NCBI GenBank assembly: GCA_947503715.1 | Contig: CANNER010000001.1 | Location: 124,001-188,000, forward strand | Origin: an uncultured Caulobacterales bacterium | GTDB lineage: Bacteria > Pseudomonadota > Alphaproteobacteria > Caulobacterales > Maricaulaceae | Direction of reading: 5' to 3' | DNA length: 64,000 nucleotides | Shown here: one piece after another, positions 35,084-44,090 of the stretch | Layout of the letters: every line of letters begins with the position of its first letter | How positions within the stretch are numbered: position 1 is the stretch's first letter | Notes under the pieces: generated by a model | The model's input: the letters and a program-made list of their open reading frames with translations, nothing else | What the model was told of the DNA's origin: nothing | Databases searched by the model: none | Program-made: the position numbers and the translations under genes

Positions 35084-35661
35084 TGCGTCCGACACTCTAT
35101 ATCGTCGCGAAAGCTCCCATAATGGGCCGCGCGAAAACGCGCTTGGCGCGGGATATTGGGCCCGTTCACGCCAAACGCCTCTACCGCGCAATGATGGCGC
35201 AGGTCATTCGGCAGGTGCGCGATCCGCGCTGGGACACTGTGCTGGCGGTGACGCCGCCGCATCTTCTGGGCCATGTGCCGGATTGGGACGGCCTGCAGCA
35301 AATTCCGCAAGTCTCCGGCTCGCTAACCCCGCGACTGGCGGCACTATTTGCGCGAAAGGGACCGACGCTGACGATCGGGACGGATTGTCCACAGGTTGAT
35401 GCAACAGACATTGCCGCCGCATTTGAAGCGCTCCGCCATAAGCGATTTGTCTTCGGCCCTGCCGATGATGGCGGGTTCTGGTTGATGGGCGCGAATGGCC
35501 CGCTGCCCGGGGGGTTTTTCGACGGTGTCCGCTGGTCTCATAAGGAAACGCTGAGCGATGTGTCCGAACGGGCAGGCGGGTCCATCACGACCCTTCGCAC
35601 CTTGACCGATGTCGATGACCTTAAGGCGCTGCGTCAGTATCGTCAGTCTCTTCGGCATTAG
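35083..35661 (+). CDS. TIGR04282/DUF2064-type glycosyltransferase
   Basis: 192 residues from the ATG at 35083. It is a nucleotidyl/GT-A-like fold with LYIVAKAPIMGRAKTRLARDIG, LTIGTDCPQVDATDIAAAFEAL and VFGPADDGGFWLMG. It is paired with the TIGR04283-type gene by a one-base overlap. Its 3' end overlaps the convergent metallo-beta-lactamase gene by 41 bases. Function inferred only from family pairing. Confidence 0.83.
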   Translation: MRPTLYIVAKAPIMGRAKTRLARDIGPVHAKRLYRAMMAQVIRQVRDPRWDTVLAVTPPHLLGHVPDWDGLQQIPQVSGSLTPRLAALFARKGPTLTIGTDCPQVDATDIAAAFEALRHKRFVFGPADDGGFWLMGANGPLPGGFFDGVRWSHKETLSDVSERAGGSITTLRTLTDVDDLKALRQYRQSLRH

Positions 35662-36439
35662 CCTCCGCGAGCAGAGCCAGCGTTGCATCGATCAGGGACA
35701 GGTTCGCCCCTTTGCCATGACCCGGCACGACGAGTTCCGCCTCTGGATAAGTCGCCTTCACCCATTTCAGCGCGGTCGGCCAGGCCGTCAGGTTCGCATC
35801 TTCGACATTGCCGAGTGTCTTAACTTCCGCGCCGCGCACCGCGCAGCCGCCGTAAAGAATTTTAGCTGATGGCACATACACAACGAGATTGTCTTGCGCA
35901 TGGCCGGGGCCGGGATAAGCGACTTCCAGTGAGCCAACTTTCGTGCGCGATTGCGGGGCTTTGAGTGAGGCAACAGATGTGTTCGGCGCAGGCCACCCCG
36001 CACGGGCCGCGAGGACGGGTGTATCAGGATGCGTGAAAATCTGAACGCCCCGATATTCCGCCGCATCCACGCCCGCCGTACGGTCGGCATGATGATGGGT
36101 CACAATCATTTTCGTCACGGGCTTGCCAGTCTCAGACTTGACCGTTTCAATCAGGGACAGCGTTGCCAACTCTCCCCAAGCCCCATCGACCAATGTCACC
36201 TCATCCCCGTCGACAACTACAAGACCGTTACTCGGAATTGGCGCTTGTCCGGGTAGCGAATAATTCGTTGTGTGGACCCAGACATTGTCGGCTATTTTTG
36301 AGAGTGTGACGGGATAATCGGTTTGGATCTGGGTCAGGAAAGTGTCCTTATGGGCGTGATCTGCGGTCGTGGCGGCGCCGCATCCGCTTAAAAGCGCGAC
36401 AGATAGAATTAGACTATATTTCAACATGAGAGACCTCAT
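35621..36439 (-). CDS. Subclass B1 metallo-beta-lactamase, lipoprotein
   Basis: 272 residues. The N-terminus ends LLSGC (Cys20), a lipobox, so the protein is probably membrane-tethered, as in NDM-1. All six B1 zinc ligands are present: His115, His117 and Asp119 in THHHADRTAG, His180 in GPGHAQDN, Cys199 in YGGCAV and His241 in VPGHG. The stretches DNLVVYVPSA, ILYGGCAV, GNVEDANL and YPEAEL closely resemble VIM-type enzymes. The family hydrolyses beta-lactams including carbapenems. The residue three after the Cys is within CAVRG, where NDM has Lys and VIM has His/Tyr, so substrate range may differ. There is no integron or mobile element nearby, so it is probably an intrinsic chromosomal gene. 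Confidence 0.87.
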   Translation of the reverse strand: MRSLMLKYSLILSVALLSGCGAATTADHAHKDTFLTQIQTDYPVTLSKIADNVWVHTTNYSLPGQAPIPSNGLVVVDGDEVTLVDGAWGELATLSLIETVKSETGKPVTKMIVTHHHADRTAGVDAAEYRGVQIFTHPDTPVLAARAGWPAPNTSVASLKAPQSRTKVGSLEVAYPGPGHAQDNLVVYVPSAKILYGGCAVRGAEVKTLGNVEDANLTAWPTALKWVKATYPEAELVVPGHGKGANLSLIDATLALLAEANAEETDDTDAAP

Positions 36440-36470
36440 TCAATTTTCGCGCCGATATAGACAGCACTGG

Positions 36471-37211
36471 TCAAAGGCTCAACAGTTTCTCGCGTAACAC
36501 CAATAAATCCCGCCAAGCATCCTTCTTTAACTCCGGACGGCGGAGGAGGAAGGCCGGATGATAGAGCGGGAGGGCGGGGTAGGTCGTGCCGTCCATCGTC
36601 ACGTCATGCCACTGGCCGTGATTTTTCATGATACCCGTGACGCCCGTCAGGGCCGACATGGAAATGCCACCGACGAGGAGGAGGACTTTCGGCTTTGCCA
36701 GCGCAATGTGCCGTTCGAGAAAGGGCAGGCACATGTCGATCTCGGGCTTGGTCGGGTTCCTGTTTTTGGGTGGACGCCAATTCACGACATTGGTGACGTA
36801 GAAATCCTCCTCGCCCAGCGCGATGGCTGCGAGCATGCGGTCGAGCAATTGCCCCGACCGGCCGACAAAAGGTTTGCCCTGAATATCCTCATCCCGTCCG
36901 GGCGCTTCGCCGATCACCATCAGGTCTGCGTCTGGATTGCCGCGCGAGAACACGACCTGCCGTGCACCGTCGCCCAATACGCCCGCATCGAAATCGTTCA
37001 TGACCGCGTGGAGATCAGCGAGGGTTTTGATTTTTGAGAGGTCCGTCGCGGGTTTTGCAGGCGGCTCAATGGGTGATGCCGACGGCGATGCGGCATTGTC
37101 CGGCTTGCTTTTCACAAGTGGGCGACGGACGGGTTTGGCCGGCGCGACTTTGGGCACATCCACGCCCATTTCGGCGTACCAGTCGAGAAGTGAGCGAAGC
37201 GCCGCGTCCAT
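36471..37211 (-). CDS. Uracil-DNA glycosylase, family 4-like, without cluster cysteines
   Basis: 246 residues with a Pro/Ala/Lys-rich N-terminal extension (about 1-60). Motif A is VIGEAPGRDEDIQGKPFVGRSGQLLDRMLAAI; VTNVVNWRPPKNRNPT and LYHPAFLLRRP complete the family 4/type 5-like active site. Standard family 4 enzymes hold a [4Fe-4S] cluster with four Cys; this protein has a single Cys (MCLPFL), and the usual N-terminal CxxC segment reads FDAGVLGDG. It excises uracil from DNA, probably without a cluster. Its ATG overlaps the rimB-rimK stop by one base. Confidence 0.85.
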   Translation of the reverse strand: MDAALRSLLDWYAEMGVDVPKVAPAKPVRRPLVKSKPDNAASPSASPIEPPAKPATDLSKIKTLADLHAVMNDFDAGVLGDGARQVVFSRGNPDADLMVIGEAPGRDEDIQGKPFVGRSGQLLDRMLAAIALGEEDFYVTNVVNWRPPKNRNPTKPEIDMCLPFLERHIALAKPKVLLLVGGISMSALTGVTGIMKNHGQWHDVTMDGTTYPALPLYHPAFLLRRPELKKDAWRDLLVLREKLLSL

Positions 37212-38614
37212 TACTTCGCCGCTGTCTTAAACACGGTTCGGACATTGGCCTCGATACAGCCGATAATTTCTGCGGCGATATCCTTGCCCGTCGCTTTTGT
37301 AATCCCTTCGAGACCGGGTGACGAGTTCACTTCGAGGATTTTCGGGCCGTCTTTGGACCGCAATATATCAACACCCGCCACTTTCAGTTTCAGGATTTTC
37401 GCGGCTTTGATTGCACTGCGGCGCTCTTCTTTCGTCAGACGTACTTTTTTAACGCTGCCGCCCTGATGGACGTTGGAGCGGAACTCACCGGGTTGGGCTG
37501 TGCGCATCATCGCGCCGACGACTTTGCCGTCGACGACGAAACAGCGCAGATCGGACCCGCCCGCTTCCTTCACAAATTCCTGCACGAGGAAATGCGCGTT
37601 CAACCCTCGGAACGCATCGATAATGGCCATGGCCGCCTTGCGCGTATCGGCGAGGACGACGCCTTTACCTTGTGTGCTTTCAAGCAATTTCACAACGACG
37701 GGAGCACCGCCGACGAGGTCGAGAATGCCTTTTGTATCGGCGGAGGATTTCGCGAAGGCCGTGACGGGCATGCCTAATCCGTGCTGGCTCAATACCTGAT
37801 GGGCCAGCAATTTATCGCGGCTATTCCCGATCGGTGCAGCATTGTTCAGGCAGAACACGCCCATCGCCTCGAACTGGCGCACGACGGACATACCGTAAAA
37901 GGTCAGGCGAGACCCAATACGCGGAATAATCGCGTCATAGCGGGGCAGGGGCGCGCCGTCATAATAAACTTCCGGCTTATGCGCGTTGATCGACATGTAA
38001 CAGCGCGAGGTATAGATCATATCCACAACATGGCCGCGTTCCTCGGCGGCGCGCACCATTTCCCGATTGGAAAAATTCTTCGGCTCCTGCGTGAGAATGC
38101 CAATGCGCAAGGGACGAACGGGAATCGCCTTCTTGCCCTGTTTCTTTTTGTAAACGTCGTAACTCAGGACGGGCTGTTGAAACGATAATGTTGGAACAAC
38201 GGAAATATCGTCCCGCAGGGCCGAACGACCCAGTAACATCCGATATCCCATGGTCTCGCGATTCGTCAGGGATAGTTCAATCGGCCAGGTTTTCTTGCCG
38301 ACTTTGATATTCGCACTGATGATATAGCGCAGCTCCGTCGAGCCATTGGAGGAGGTCACACTCCGGCGGTCTTTGACTTTGGCGGAGCAAACCACCTCGA
38401 TCGTCGGGTCGGCGGGGTCCGGATGCATGATAAAGCGGACTTGCGGATTTTTATCCGTGCCAAAAGGCTCGATCGCAACGGCATGGAGCGCGGACGTCCG
38501 AGCGCCCGTATCCACCTTGGCCTTGATCGCAGGGAGGGACAGCGCGGGCAGGGACACCCATTCTTCCCAGCCCAGAATTTCCATCTGGCTCGTTTCGTTA
38601 TTTGTCTCACTCAT
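37211..38614 (-). CDS. rimK: RimB-RimK fusion: retropepsin-like protease plus ATP-grasp glutamate ligase
   Basis: 467 residues. Residues about 10-150 are a RimB/Zn_protease (PF05618) domain with a retropepsin-like AKVDTGARTSALHA and LLGRSALRDDI. From about 165 to the end is RimK: RIGILTQEPKNFSNREMVRAA, IPRIGSRLTFYGMSVVRQFE, NSRDKLLAHQVLSQHGLGMPVT, VVKLLESTQGKGV, QEFVKEAGGSDLRCFVV, FRSNVHQGG and ILEVNSSPGLEG. RimK adds glutamates to ribosomal protein S6 and RimB removes them in Pseudomonas, where the genes are separate. Here writer and eraser are one chain. Start ATG at 38614; translation is coupled to the glycosylase gene. Confidence 0.9.
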   Translation of the reverse strand: MSETNNETSQMEILGWEEWVSLPALSLPAIKAKVDTGARTSALHAVAIEPFGTDKNPQVRFIMHPDPADPTIEVVCSAKVKDRRSVTSSNGSTELRYIISANIKVGKKTWPIELSLTNRETMGYRMLLGRSALRDDISVVPTLSFQQPVLSYDVYKKKQGKKAIPVRPLRIGILTQEPKNFSNREMVRAAEERGHVVDMIYTSRCYMSINAHKPEVYYDGAPLPRYDAIIPRIGSRLTFYGMSVVRQFEAMGVFCLNNAAPIGNSRDKLLAHQVLSQHGLGMPVTAFAKSSADTKGILDLVGGAPVVVKLLESTQGKGVVLADTRKAAMAIIDAFRGLNAHFLVQEFVKEAGGSDLRCFVVDGKVVGAMMRTAQPGEFRSNVHQGGSVKKVRLTKEERRSAIKAAKILKLKVAGVDILRSKDGPKILEVNSSPGLEGITKATGKDIAAEIIGCIEANVRTVFKTAAK

Positions 38615-38735
38615 ATGCGTTTTGCATTATCCTGTATTTGAATGTTTCTGCGGCACAACGGGCGCTTGTCGGGCGCGACGTGAGGCTTTAGGGATAGGCC
38701 AGATAAAACGAAAACAACAGAGACAACAATAGCCC

Positions 38736-40439
38736 ATGTATAATCTCGACCAAACCTCCGCAGCTTTCACAGAGGCTGACCCAACCGTTGAACGCGAAAG
38801 CATGGAATATGACGTGGTCATCGTTGGCGCGGGGCCTGCGGGCCTATCTGCCGCTATTCGGTTAAAGCAGAATAATCCTGAAACCTCGGTCGTTGTGCTG
38901 GAGAAAGGCTCCGAAGTTGGCGCACATATTCTCTCAGGTGCCGTTCTTGATCCGTCCGGCCTGCGCGAATTGTTCCCGGATTTTGAGACGATGAATAGCT
39001 GCCCCGTTCGGACGAAAGTGACATCTGATAAATTCCACATTTACGGGCCTGCAGGTGCGCTGCCCATTCCGCAATTCGTTCTGCCGCCGCTCATGCATAA
39101 TCACGGCAATTATATCGTCTCTATGGCGAACACATGCCGTTGGTTGGCCGAACAGGCCGAAATGCTCGGCGTCGAAGTCTTCCCAGGCATGTCTTGCTCT
39201 GCACTGGTCTACCGCGAAGACGGCAGCGTCAAAGGCGTCGTCGCGGGCGAGTTCGGCTATCAAAAAGATGGCTCCAAAGGACCGGGTTACGAGCCGGGTA
39301 TGGAATTGCACGGGAAATATGTCCTGCTGGGTGAGGGCGCGCGCGGGTCGCTCTCCAAAATTGCCATTGCGAAATATGAGCTCGATAAGGATTCGGAGCC
39401 GCAGAAATTCGGCCTCGGCATGAAGGAAATCTGGGACATTGATCCGGCAAAACATAATGAAGGCGAAGTTCTCCATTCCGCCGGTTGGCCACTGGGTTGG
39501 AAACAAGGCGGCGGATCTTTCGTTTACCACGCGGAGAATAATCAGGTCTTTCTCGGCATGATTGTCGATCTGAATTATGAAAACCCGCATCTATATCCCT
39601 ATCAGGAATTCCAGAAATGGAAGACCCATCCGGATATTTCCGACCTCCTCGCGGGCGGGAAGCGCGTCGCCTATGGCGCGCGGGTCGTGACCAAAGGCGG
39701 TATTCAATCCATCCCGCAGACGGCTTTCCCGGGCGGTGCTCTGCTCGGATGTTCCGCGGGTCTCGTGAACCTACCGCGCATTAAGGGGAACCATAACGCG
39801 ATGCTTTCCGGTATTCATGCGGCGGATTCGGCGACGAAAGCGCTGGCGGCTGGGCGCGCGGGTGACGTGCTGACCGATTATGACGATATGATCCATGACG
39901 GTCCAATTGGGGATGATCTTCGCCCCGTGCGCAATGTCGCGCCGCTCAATGGTCGCTTTGGCCCCTTCCTCGGGGGTATGTTGCTCGGCGGAATGGATAT
40001 GTGGTCTGCCACGGTCTTAAAGCTGAACTTCCTCGGCACGCTGGGGCACAAGAAAGACGATGCTGCCTCAACTAAAAAAGCCGATAAATTCAAGCCGATT
40101 GACTATCCGAAGCCTGATGGCATCCTGACTTTTGACCGCCTGACCAATGTGTCTTTTACGGCGACCAATCACGGCGAAGACCAGCCGAGCCATTTGAAGC
40201 TGATCGACGCGTCAATTCCCGTAAATGTGAACTTACCTGAATTTGCAGGCCCGTCTGCCCGTTATTGTCCGGCAGGGGTCTATGAGTTCATCACGGAAGA
40301 TGACGGCTCGAACCCACGGTTCCAGATCAATGCGCAGAACTGCATTCACTGTAAGACTTGCGATATTAAGGACCCCTCCCGCAATATCGTCTGGACCGTG
40401 CCCGAAGGTGGCGGCGGCCCGAATTACCCGAATATGTGA
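38736..40439 (+). CDS. etfD: Electron transfer flavoprotein-ubiquinone oxidoreductase
   Basis: 567 residues. FAD motif VVIVGAGPAGLSAAIRL at about 28-44, VLEKGSEVGAHILSGAVLDP, KGGIQSIPQTAFPGGALLGCSAG and NVSFTATNHGEDQPSHLKL are typical of ETF-QO. The C-terminal [4Fe-4S] ligands are Cys511 (RYCPAGVYEF) and Cys536, Cys539, Cys542 (NCIHCKTCD). It passes electrons from ETF, reduced by acyl-CoA dehydrogenases, to ubiquinone at the membrane. It is transcribed divergently from rimB-rimK, with 121 bases between, and is followed at once by the TPR gene. Confidence 0.97.
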   Translation: MYNLDQTSAAFTEADPTVERESMEYDVVIVGAGPAGLSAAIRLKQNNPETSVVVLEKGSEVGAHILSGAVLDPSGLRELFPDFETMNSCPVRTKVTSDKFHIYGPAGALPIPQFVLPPLMHNHGNYIVSMANTCRWLAEQAEMLGVEVFPGMSCSALVYREDGSVKGVVAGEFGYQKDGSKGPGYEPGMELHGKYVLLGEGARGSLSKIAIAKYELDKDSEPQKFGLGMKEIWDIDPAKHNEGEVLHSAGWPLGWKQGGGSFVYHAENNQVFLGMIVDLNYENPHLYPYQEFQKWKTHPDISDLLAGGKRVAYGARVVTKGGIQSIPQTAFPGGALLGCSAGLVNLPRIKGNHNAMLSGIHAADSATKALAAGRAGDVLTDYDDMIHDGPIGDDLRPVRNVAPLNGRFGPFLGGMLLGGMDMWSATVLKLNFLGTLGHKKDDAASTKKADKFKPIDYPKPDGILTFDRLTNVSFTATNHGEDQPSHLKLIDASIPVNVNLPEFAGPSARYCPAGVYEFITEDDGSNPRFQINAQNCIHCKTCDIKDPSRNIVWTVPEGGGGPNYPNM

Positions 40440-40496
40440 TTGCGCGTACCGTACACCGTCCTTGCACTTCTCGCCGTCGCGGCACAGAAAGCCGAT

Positions 40497-42194
40497 ATGA
40501 AACTTCACCTGCTGCCTTTCGCTGCCACGGCCTTTTTTGCCCTTTCCTCTGTCTCTGCACAGGCGGAGGCTGATCTCTCCAGTCTTTATGGCGACTACCT
40601 CTCGGCCAGCTACGCCAATGAGATTGAGGATATGCGGTCGCGGCAGAAATATTATGCGAAAGCCTTCGAGGCTGTGCCGGATGATATCCGTCTGGGCCGT
40701 CGGGCGATCGTCTCAGCTATTGAAACCGGGGATATGGATGCTGCCGTCGATCTGGCGGAACTGGTCTATAAAAAAGACAAAACTGAAGCGATGGCCCGCA
40801 CAGTCCTCGGCGTGGATGCGTTTCGTAAGAACCGGAATAAGCGGGCGCTCAAATATTTCTCCGGGCCCAGTGATGATCTGACCATGACGATCATGATGCA
40901 GCTTATACGGGGCTGGATTGAGGTGGAACGCGGCGACCTGGATGAAGCCCGTACACGGTTTGAGAGTATTGGCGGGGCCGAATATTTCAACGCGTTCGGA
41001 AAATTGCAAAACGCGAAAATCGATATTCTCGAAGAAAAATACGACGCGGCAGCTATCAAACTGGATGAGGTCGAGGCGACCGGCATTTCAGGCGTTGAAA
41101 TTGCCTTGACACGCGCCCGGATGTTGGCGCTACAGGGTCAAACCGCAGACGCGTTGGAAAATCTCACCGAACTGTTGGACGATAATGAAGGTCTAACGAT
41201 TGGCCCTGTTGGTGAATATCGTGATGCGCTGGAAGCCGGACGTGACCTGCCCAAGATTTCGATTAAAGGGCAGGCGGCTCGTGCTGTCACTGATCCCAGT
41301 TGGGCCTTTTTCGCCCGAAATCGGTCCATGGACGGCGCAGAACTTTATTTGCGCTTTGCGCGGTGGATTGATCCATCCTACCAAAAATCCGCAATCTGGT
41401 TGGGCTCTATGTTGGAAGAAAAAGGCGAAGTCGGGCAGATGGATGCCTATGACCTCTACCGTGCGATTCCGGACAGTAATCCTTACTATATCTCGTCCCA
41501 ACTCAATATCGCGAATATCTATTTCGTTCAGGAGAAGGACGATGACGCCCTTCGCGTTTTGGAAGATTTGAACGACCGCGAAGGCAGTCTGCTGACCCGC
41601 GAGAGTTTAGGCCGCGCCCGGTTCTTCCGCGAAAATTACGAAGAAGCGCTGCCATTTTACACCCGTATCGTTGATTCCATGACGGACGAAGAAATCACGG
41701 CCAATGTCGAACCCTTGCGCTTTCGCGGGATTATCTATGAACGCCTGAACCGCTGGCCGGAAGCGGAAGCGGATTTCAAACGCGTGCTGGAATATCAACC
41801 CGATGACGTCGATACGCTTAACTATCTCGGCTATACATGGGTCGACCGGGGTGAGAACCTTGTTGAAGCGTTTGAGATGATCGAAAAAGCGCTGGCGCAG
41901 GAACCCAATTCCGGTGCGATCACGGACAGTCTCGGCTGGGCGCATTACAAACTCGGCGACTATGAGGAGGCGAAAATCCACCTGGAAGACGCCGTCGCGC
42001 TCGATCCGTCTTCCGCAACGATTATCGATCATCTGGGGGATGTCTATTGGAAATTAGGCCGTAAGCGTGAAGCGGGCTATCAGTGGAAACGCGCGCTCTT
42101 ATTCGAACCAACGGAGAAGGAAAAAGCGAATATTGCCTTGAAGCTCGAAGGTGGTCTGGAAGCGGTTCCGGTCACAGTGCAAGCTCTGCCATAA
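40497..42194 (+). CDS. Periplasmic TPR-repeat protein
   Basis: 565 residues from the ATG at 40497. A Sec signal peptide (about 1-23, ending SAQA) is followed by tetratricopeptide repeats throughout; clear units near the end include RWPEAEADFKRVLEYQPDDVDTLN, GAITDSLGWAHYKLGDYEEAKIHLEDAV and ATIIDHLGDVYWKLGRKREA. Such proteins scaffold envelope complexes in alphaproteobacteria; partner unknown. It lies between etfD and ispE with almost no spacing, so it is probably co-transcribed. Confidence 0.85.
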   Translation: MKLHLLPFAATAFFALSSVSAQAEADLSSLYGDYLSASYANEIEDMRSRQKYYAKAFEAVPDDIRLGRRAIVSAIETGDMDAAVDLAELVYKKDKTEAMARTVLGVDAFRKNRNKRALKYFSGPSDDLTMTIMMQLIRGWIEVERGDLDEARTRFESIGGAEYFNAFGKLQNAKIDILEEKYDAAAIKLDEVEATGISGVEIALTRARMLALQGQTADALENLTELLDDNEGLTIGPVGEYRDALEAGRDLPKISIKGQAARAVTDPSWAFFARNRSMDGAELYLRFARWIDPSYQKSAIWLGSMLEEKGEVGQMDAYDLYRAIPDSNPYYISSQLNIANIYFVQEKDDDALRVLEDLNDREGSLLTRESLGRARFFRENYEEALPFYTRIVDSMTDEEITANVEPLRFRGIIYERLNRWPEAEADFKRVLEYQPDDVDTLNYLGYTWVDRGENLVEAFEMIEKALAQEPNSGAITDSLGWAHYKLGDYEEAKIHLEDAVALDPSSATIIDHLGDVYWKLGRKREAGYQWKRALLFEPTEKEKANIALKLEGGLEAVPVTVQALP

Positions 42195-42198
42195 GGCT

Positions 42199-43035
42199 GT
42201 GTCCTCTGGGGTTGGGAATAAGACGCGAACGGAAACAGCGCGCGCGAAAGTCAATCTGACACTTCATGTTGGGGCCGTTCGGGCGGATGAATATCATCCG
42301 TTGGATAGTCTTGTTGTGTTTGCAGATATTGGCGATGATCTCACCTTCACACCTGTCGAGGAAACGCGCCTCACGATTACTGGCGCGGATGATCTTCCCA
42401 CCGGACCGGACAATCTCATTCTCCGCGCGATGACACTTGCACAAGCTGCCCCGCATCATATCCATCTCCAAAAAAATCTGCCCGTTTCCGCAGGACTGGG
42501 TGGGGGAAGCGCCAATGCGGGCGCGGTACTGCGGATGTTTGAGAATTCAATGTCCGACCATGATCTCGCCTACCAACTTGGCGCGGATATTCCCGTCTGT
42601 CGCTGGTCCCGCACGGCCATGATGCGAGGGATTGGGGAAGAGGTGGAACTCTTGCCGGGCCTCGGTCAACTCTCCGCCGTGCTCGTCAATCCGGGTGTCG
42701 CGGTGTCTACGGGGGTAATCTTTAAATCCATGGATGCGAAACCCCGCGCAGCGGAACCCAAGCCGAATGCAACATCCGGTGATCTGCTTTCCCTTGCCTT
42801 GGCAGGAGTGAATGACATGCAGGATTTCGCCATTGCGCAGGCGCCAGTCATCTCCGATGTGCTCCGCGCCCTCGCGCAACAGCCCGATTGTCAACTCGCG
42901 CGGATGTCCGGGTCGGGGGCGACCTGTTTCGGTATATTCCGGTCTGATGCGCAGGCGGTAGCATTTGCTACGAGCTTGAGCGCGGCCCAACCCGATTGGT
43001 GGGTGCGGGCCTGTAAATTGGGAGACGCCGCATGA
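42199..43035 (+). CDS. ispE: 4-diphosphocytidyl-2-C-methyl-D-erythritol kinase
   Basis: 278 residues from GTG at 42199, four bases after the TPR stop; other starts would overlap. GHMP kinase motifs: ARAKVNLTLHV (Lys of the substrate site), ADEYHPLDSLVVFADIGD, LPVSAGLGGGSANAGAVLRM (ATP loop), LGADIPVC (catalytic Asp) and ARMSGSGATCFGIF. It phosphorylates CDP-ME in the MEP isoprenoid pathway. The segment between the ATP loop and the catalytic Asp is several residues shorter than in relatives I can recall. It overlaps the next gene by four bases. Confidence 0.93.
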   Translation: MSSGVGNKTRTETARAKVNLTLHVGAVRADEYHPLDSLVVFADIGDDLTFTPVEETRLTITGADDLPTGPDNLILRAMTLAQAAPHHIHLQKNLPVSAGLGGGSANAGAVLRMFENSMSDHDLAYQLGADIPVCRWSRTAMMRGIGEEVELLPGLGQLSAVLVNPGVAVSTGVIFKSMDAKPRAAEPKPNATSGDLLSLALAGVNDMQDFAIAQAPVISDVLRALAQQPDCQLARMSGSGATCFGIFRSDAQAVAFATSLSAAQPDWWVRACKLGDAA

Positions 43036-44090
43036 TGCTCGCCCATAATGGATGGCTCTGGTTACAGGTGGCGGCGATTGCCTTTTTCGGGTCTCTCGCC
43101 GTGACGGGATTTATGCGCTTTGCCGGACTCGGCGATTCTGCGGATGGACGGTCTGCCCATTCCGGTATTATCCCGACATCGGGCGGTGTCGGTATTATCG
43201 CGGGGCTGGGGTTAGGCCTCTGCGCGACCGCGTTTATTTTTCAGGGTTTAGAGTTGGATCGGGGTTTTGCCCCCGTCATCACGCTCCTCTTTGCGATGGG
43301 ACTTTTGGGTTTGACGGATGATCTCCTAACGCTTGGTCCGAAGTTCAAATTTGGCATTATGATCGTGATCTGCGCCGCTGCCGTCCGCGTGATCGGCGCC
43401 CCCGAAGTTCTGCCGGGACTCTATGGTCCTATCGTAATTCCCTATTGGCTTGGCTTTAGTGGCGCTGTGTTGTGGTTGTTCGTTGTGACAAATATCGTGA
43501 ATTTCATGGACGGTGCGAATGGGATGATTGGGCTGTCCCTATCTGTCGCGTTTTTCGCCTTATTCGGTATTGGACTTATAGGTGGATCAGCGGCGACGAT
43601 GTTGCTCTCAGTCCTCTTCCTCATGACGCTCTTGGGATTTTTACCCTATAATTTACGACATAAGGCTCAAGTCTTTGGCGGGGATGTCGGGGCGCTGACA
43701 CTTGGGTTTGGCTTTGCGGTCTGCGTATTATTCCTGATCGACGGCACGCCGGAACGGAACCTGCATCTCGCGGGACCCATCCTAATTTTGCCATTGCTGG
43801 TGGATACAATCCTGACGATTTGCCGCCGTATTAGAAAACGCGAAAATATTTTGAGGGCCCATAATCAACACCTCTATCAACGTCTGATCCAGAGCGGGCG
43901 CGGGCATTTGGCGGTCAGTTCGACCTATGCGGTCATCACGCTGATCTGCGCAAATGTTGTTGTGTTTGGGTCGGGCAAGGCTTGGCTGGAGACACCGTGC
44001 GTGTTTCTCTTAATGATAGGGGCTTTGGTGACAGGCTGGTTCCTCGTCGGCGCAGCTCTAGGAAATGCGCGACACCACAAAACCCGCTAA
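43032..44090 (+). CDS. MraY/WecA-type undecaprenyl-phosphate sugar-phosphate transferase
   Basis: 352 residues with about ten transmembrane helices. Motifs of the polyprenyl-phosphate N-acetylhexosamine-1-phosphate transferases: SAHSGIIPTSGGVGI, LGLTDDLLTLGPKFKF (Asp pair), NIVNFMDGANGMIG, FGGDVGALTLGF and HNQHLYQRLIQSG (the last like the HIHHxL loop of WecA). It probably starts assembly of an O-antigen, capsule or other surface polymer on undecaprenyl phosphate. It overlaps ispE by four bases, and its 3' end overlaps the convergent ispB by 33 bases: isoprenoid supply and use lie together. Confidence 0.87.
   Translation: MMLAHNGWLWLQVAAIAFFGSLAVTGFMRFAGLGDSADGRSAHSGIIPTSGGVGIIAGLGLGLCATAFIFQGLELDRGFAPVITLLFAMGLLGLTDDLLTLGPKFKFGIMIVICAAAVRVIGAPEVLPGLYGPIVIPYWLGFSGAVLWLFVVTNIVNFMDGANGMIGLSLSVAFFALFGIGLIGGSAATMLLSVLFLMTLLGFLPYNLRHKAQVFGGDVGALTLGFGFAVCVLFLIDGTPERNLHLAGPILILPLLVDTILTICRRIRKRENILRAHNQHLYQRLIQSGRGHLAVSSTYAVITLICANVVVFGSGKAWLETPCVFLLMIGALVTGWFLVGAALGNARHHKTR

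Noticed and set aside
34409-35661. Arsenosugar biosynthesis pathway from TIGR04283/TIGR04282 names
   Set aside because: No arsenic methyltransferase or radical SAM partner genes in the window; the family labels alone do not establish substrate.
19177-36470. Idea that the BlaI-type repressor at 19.2 kb controls the metallo-beta-lactamase at 36 kb
   Set aside because: No copy of the CATGTCAC/GTGACATG palindrome is visible upstream of the lactamase gene; distance alone gives no link.
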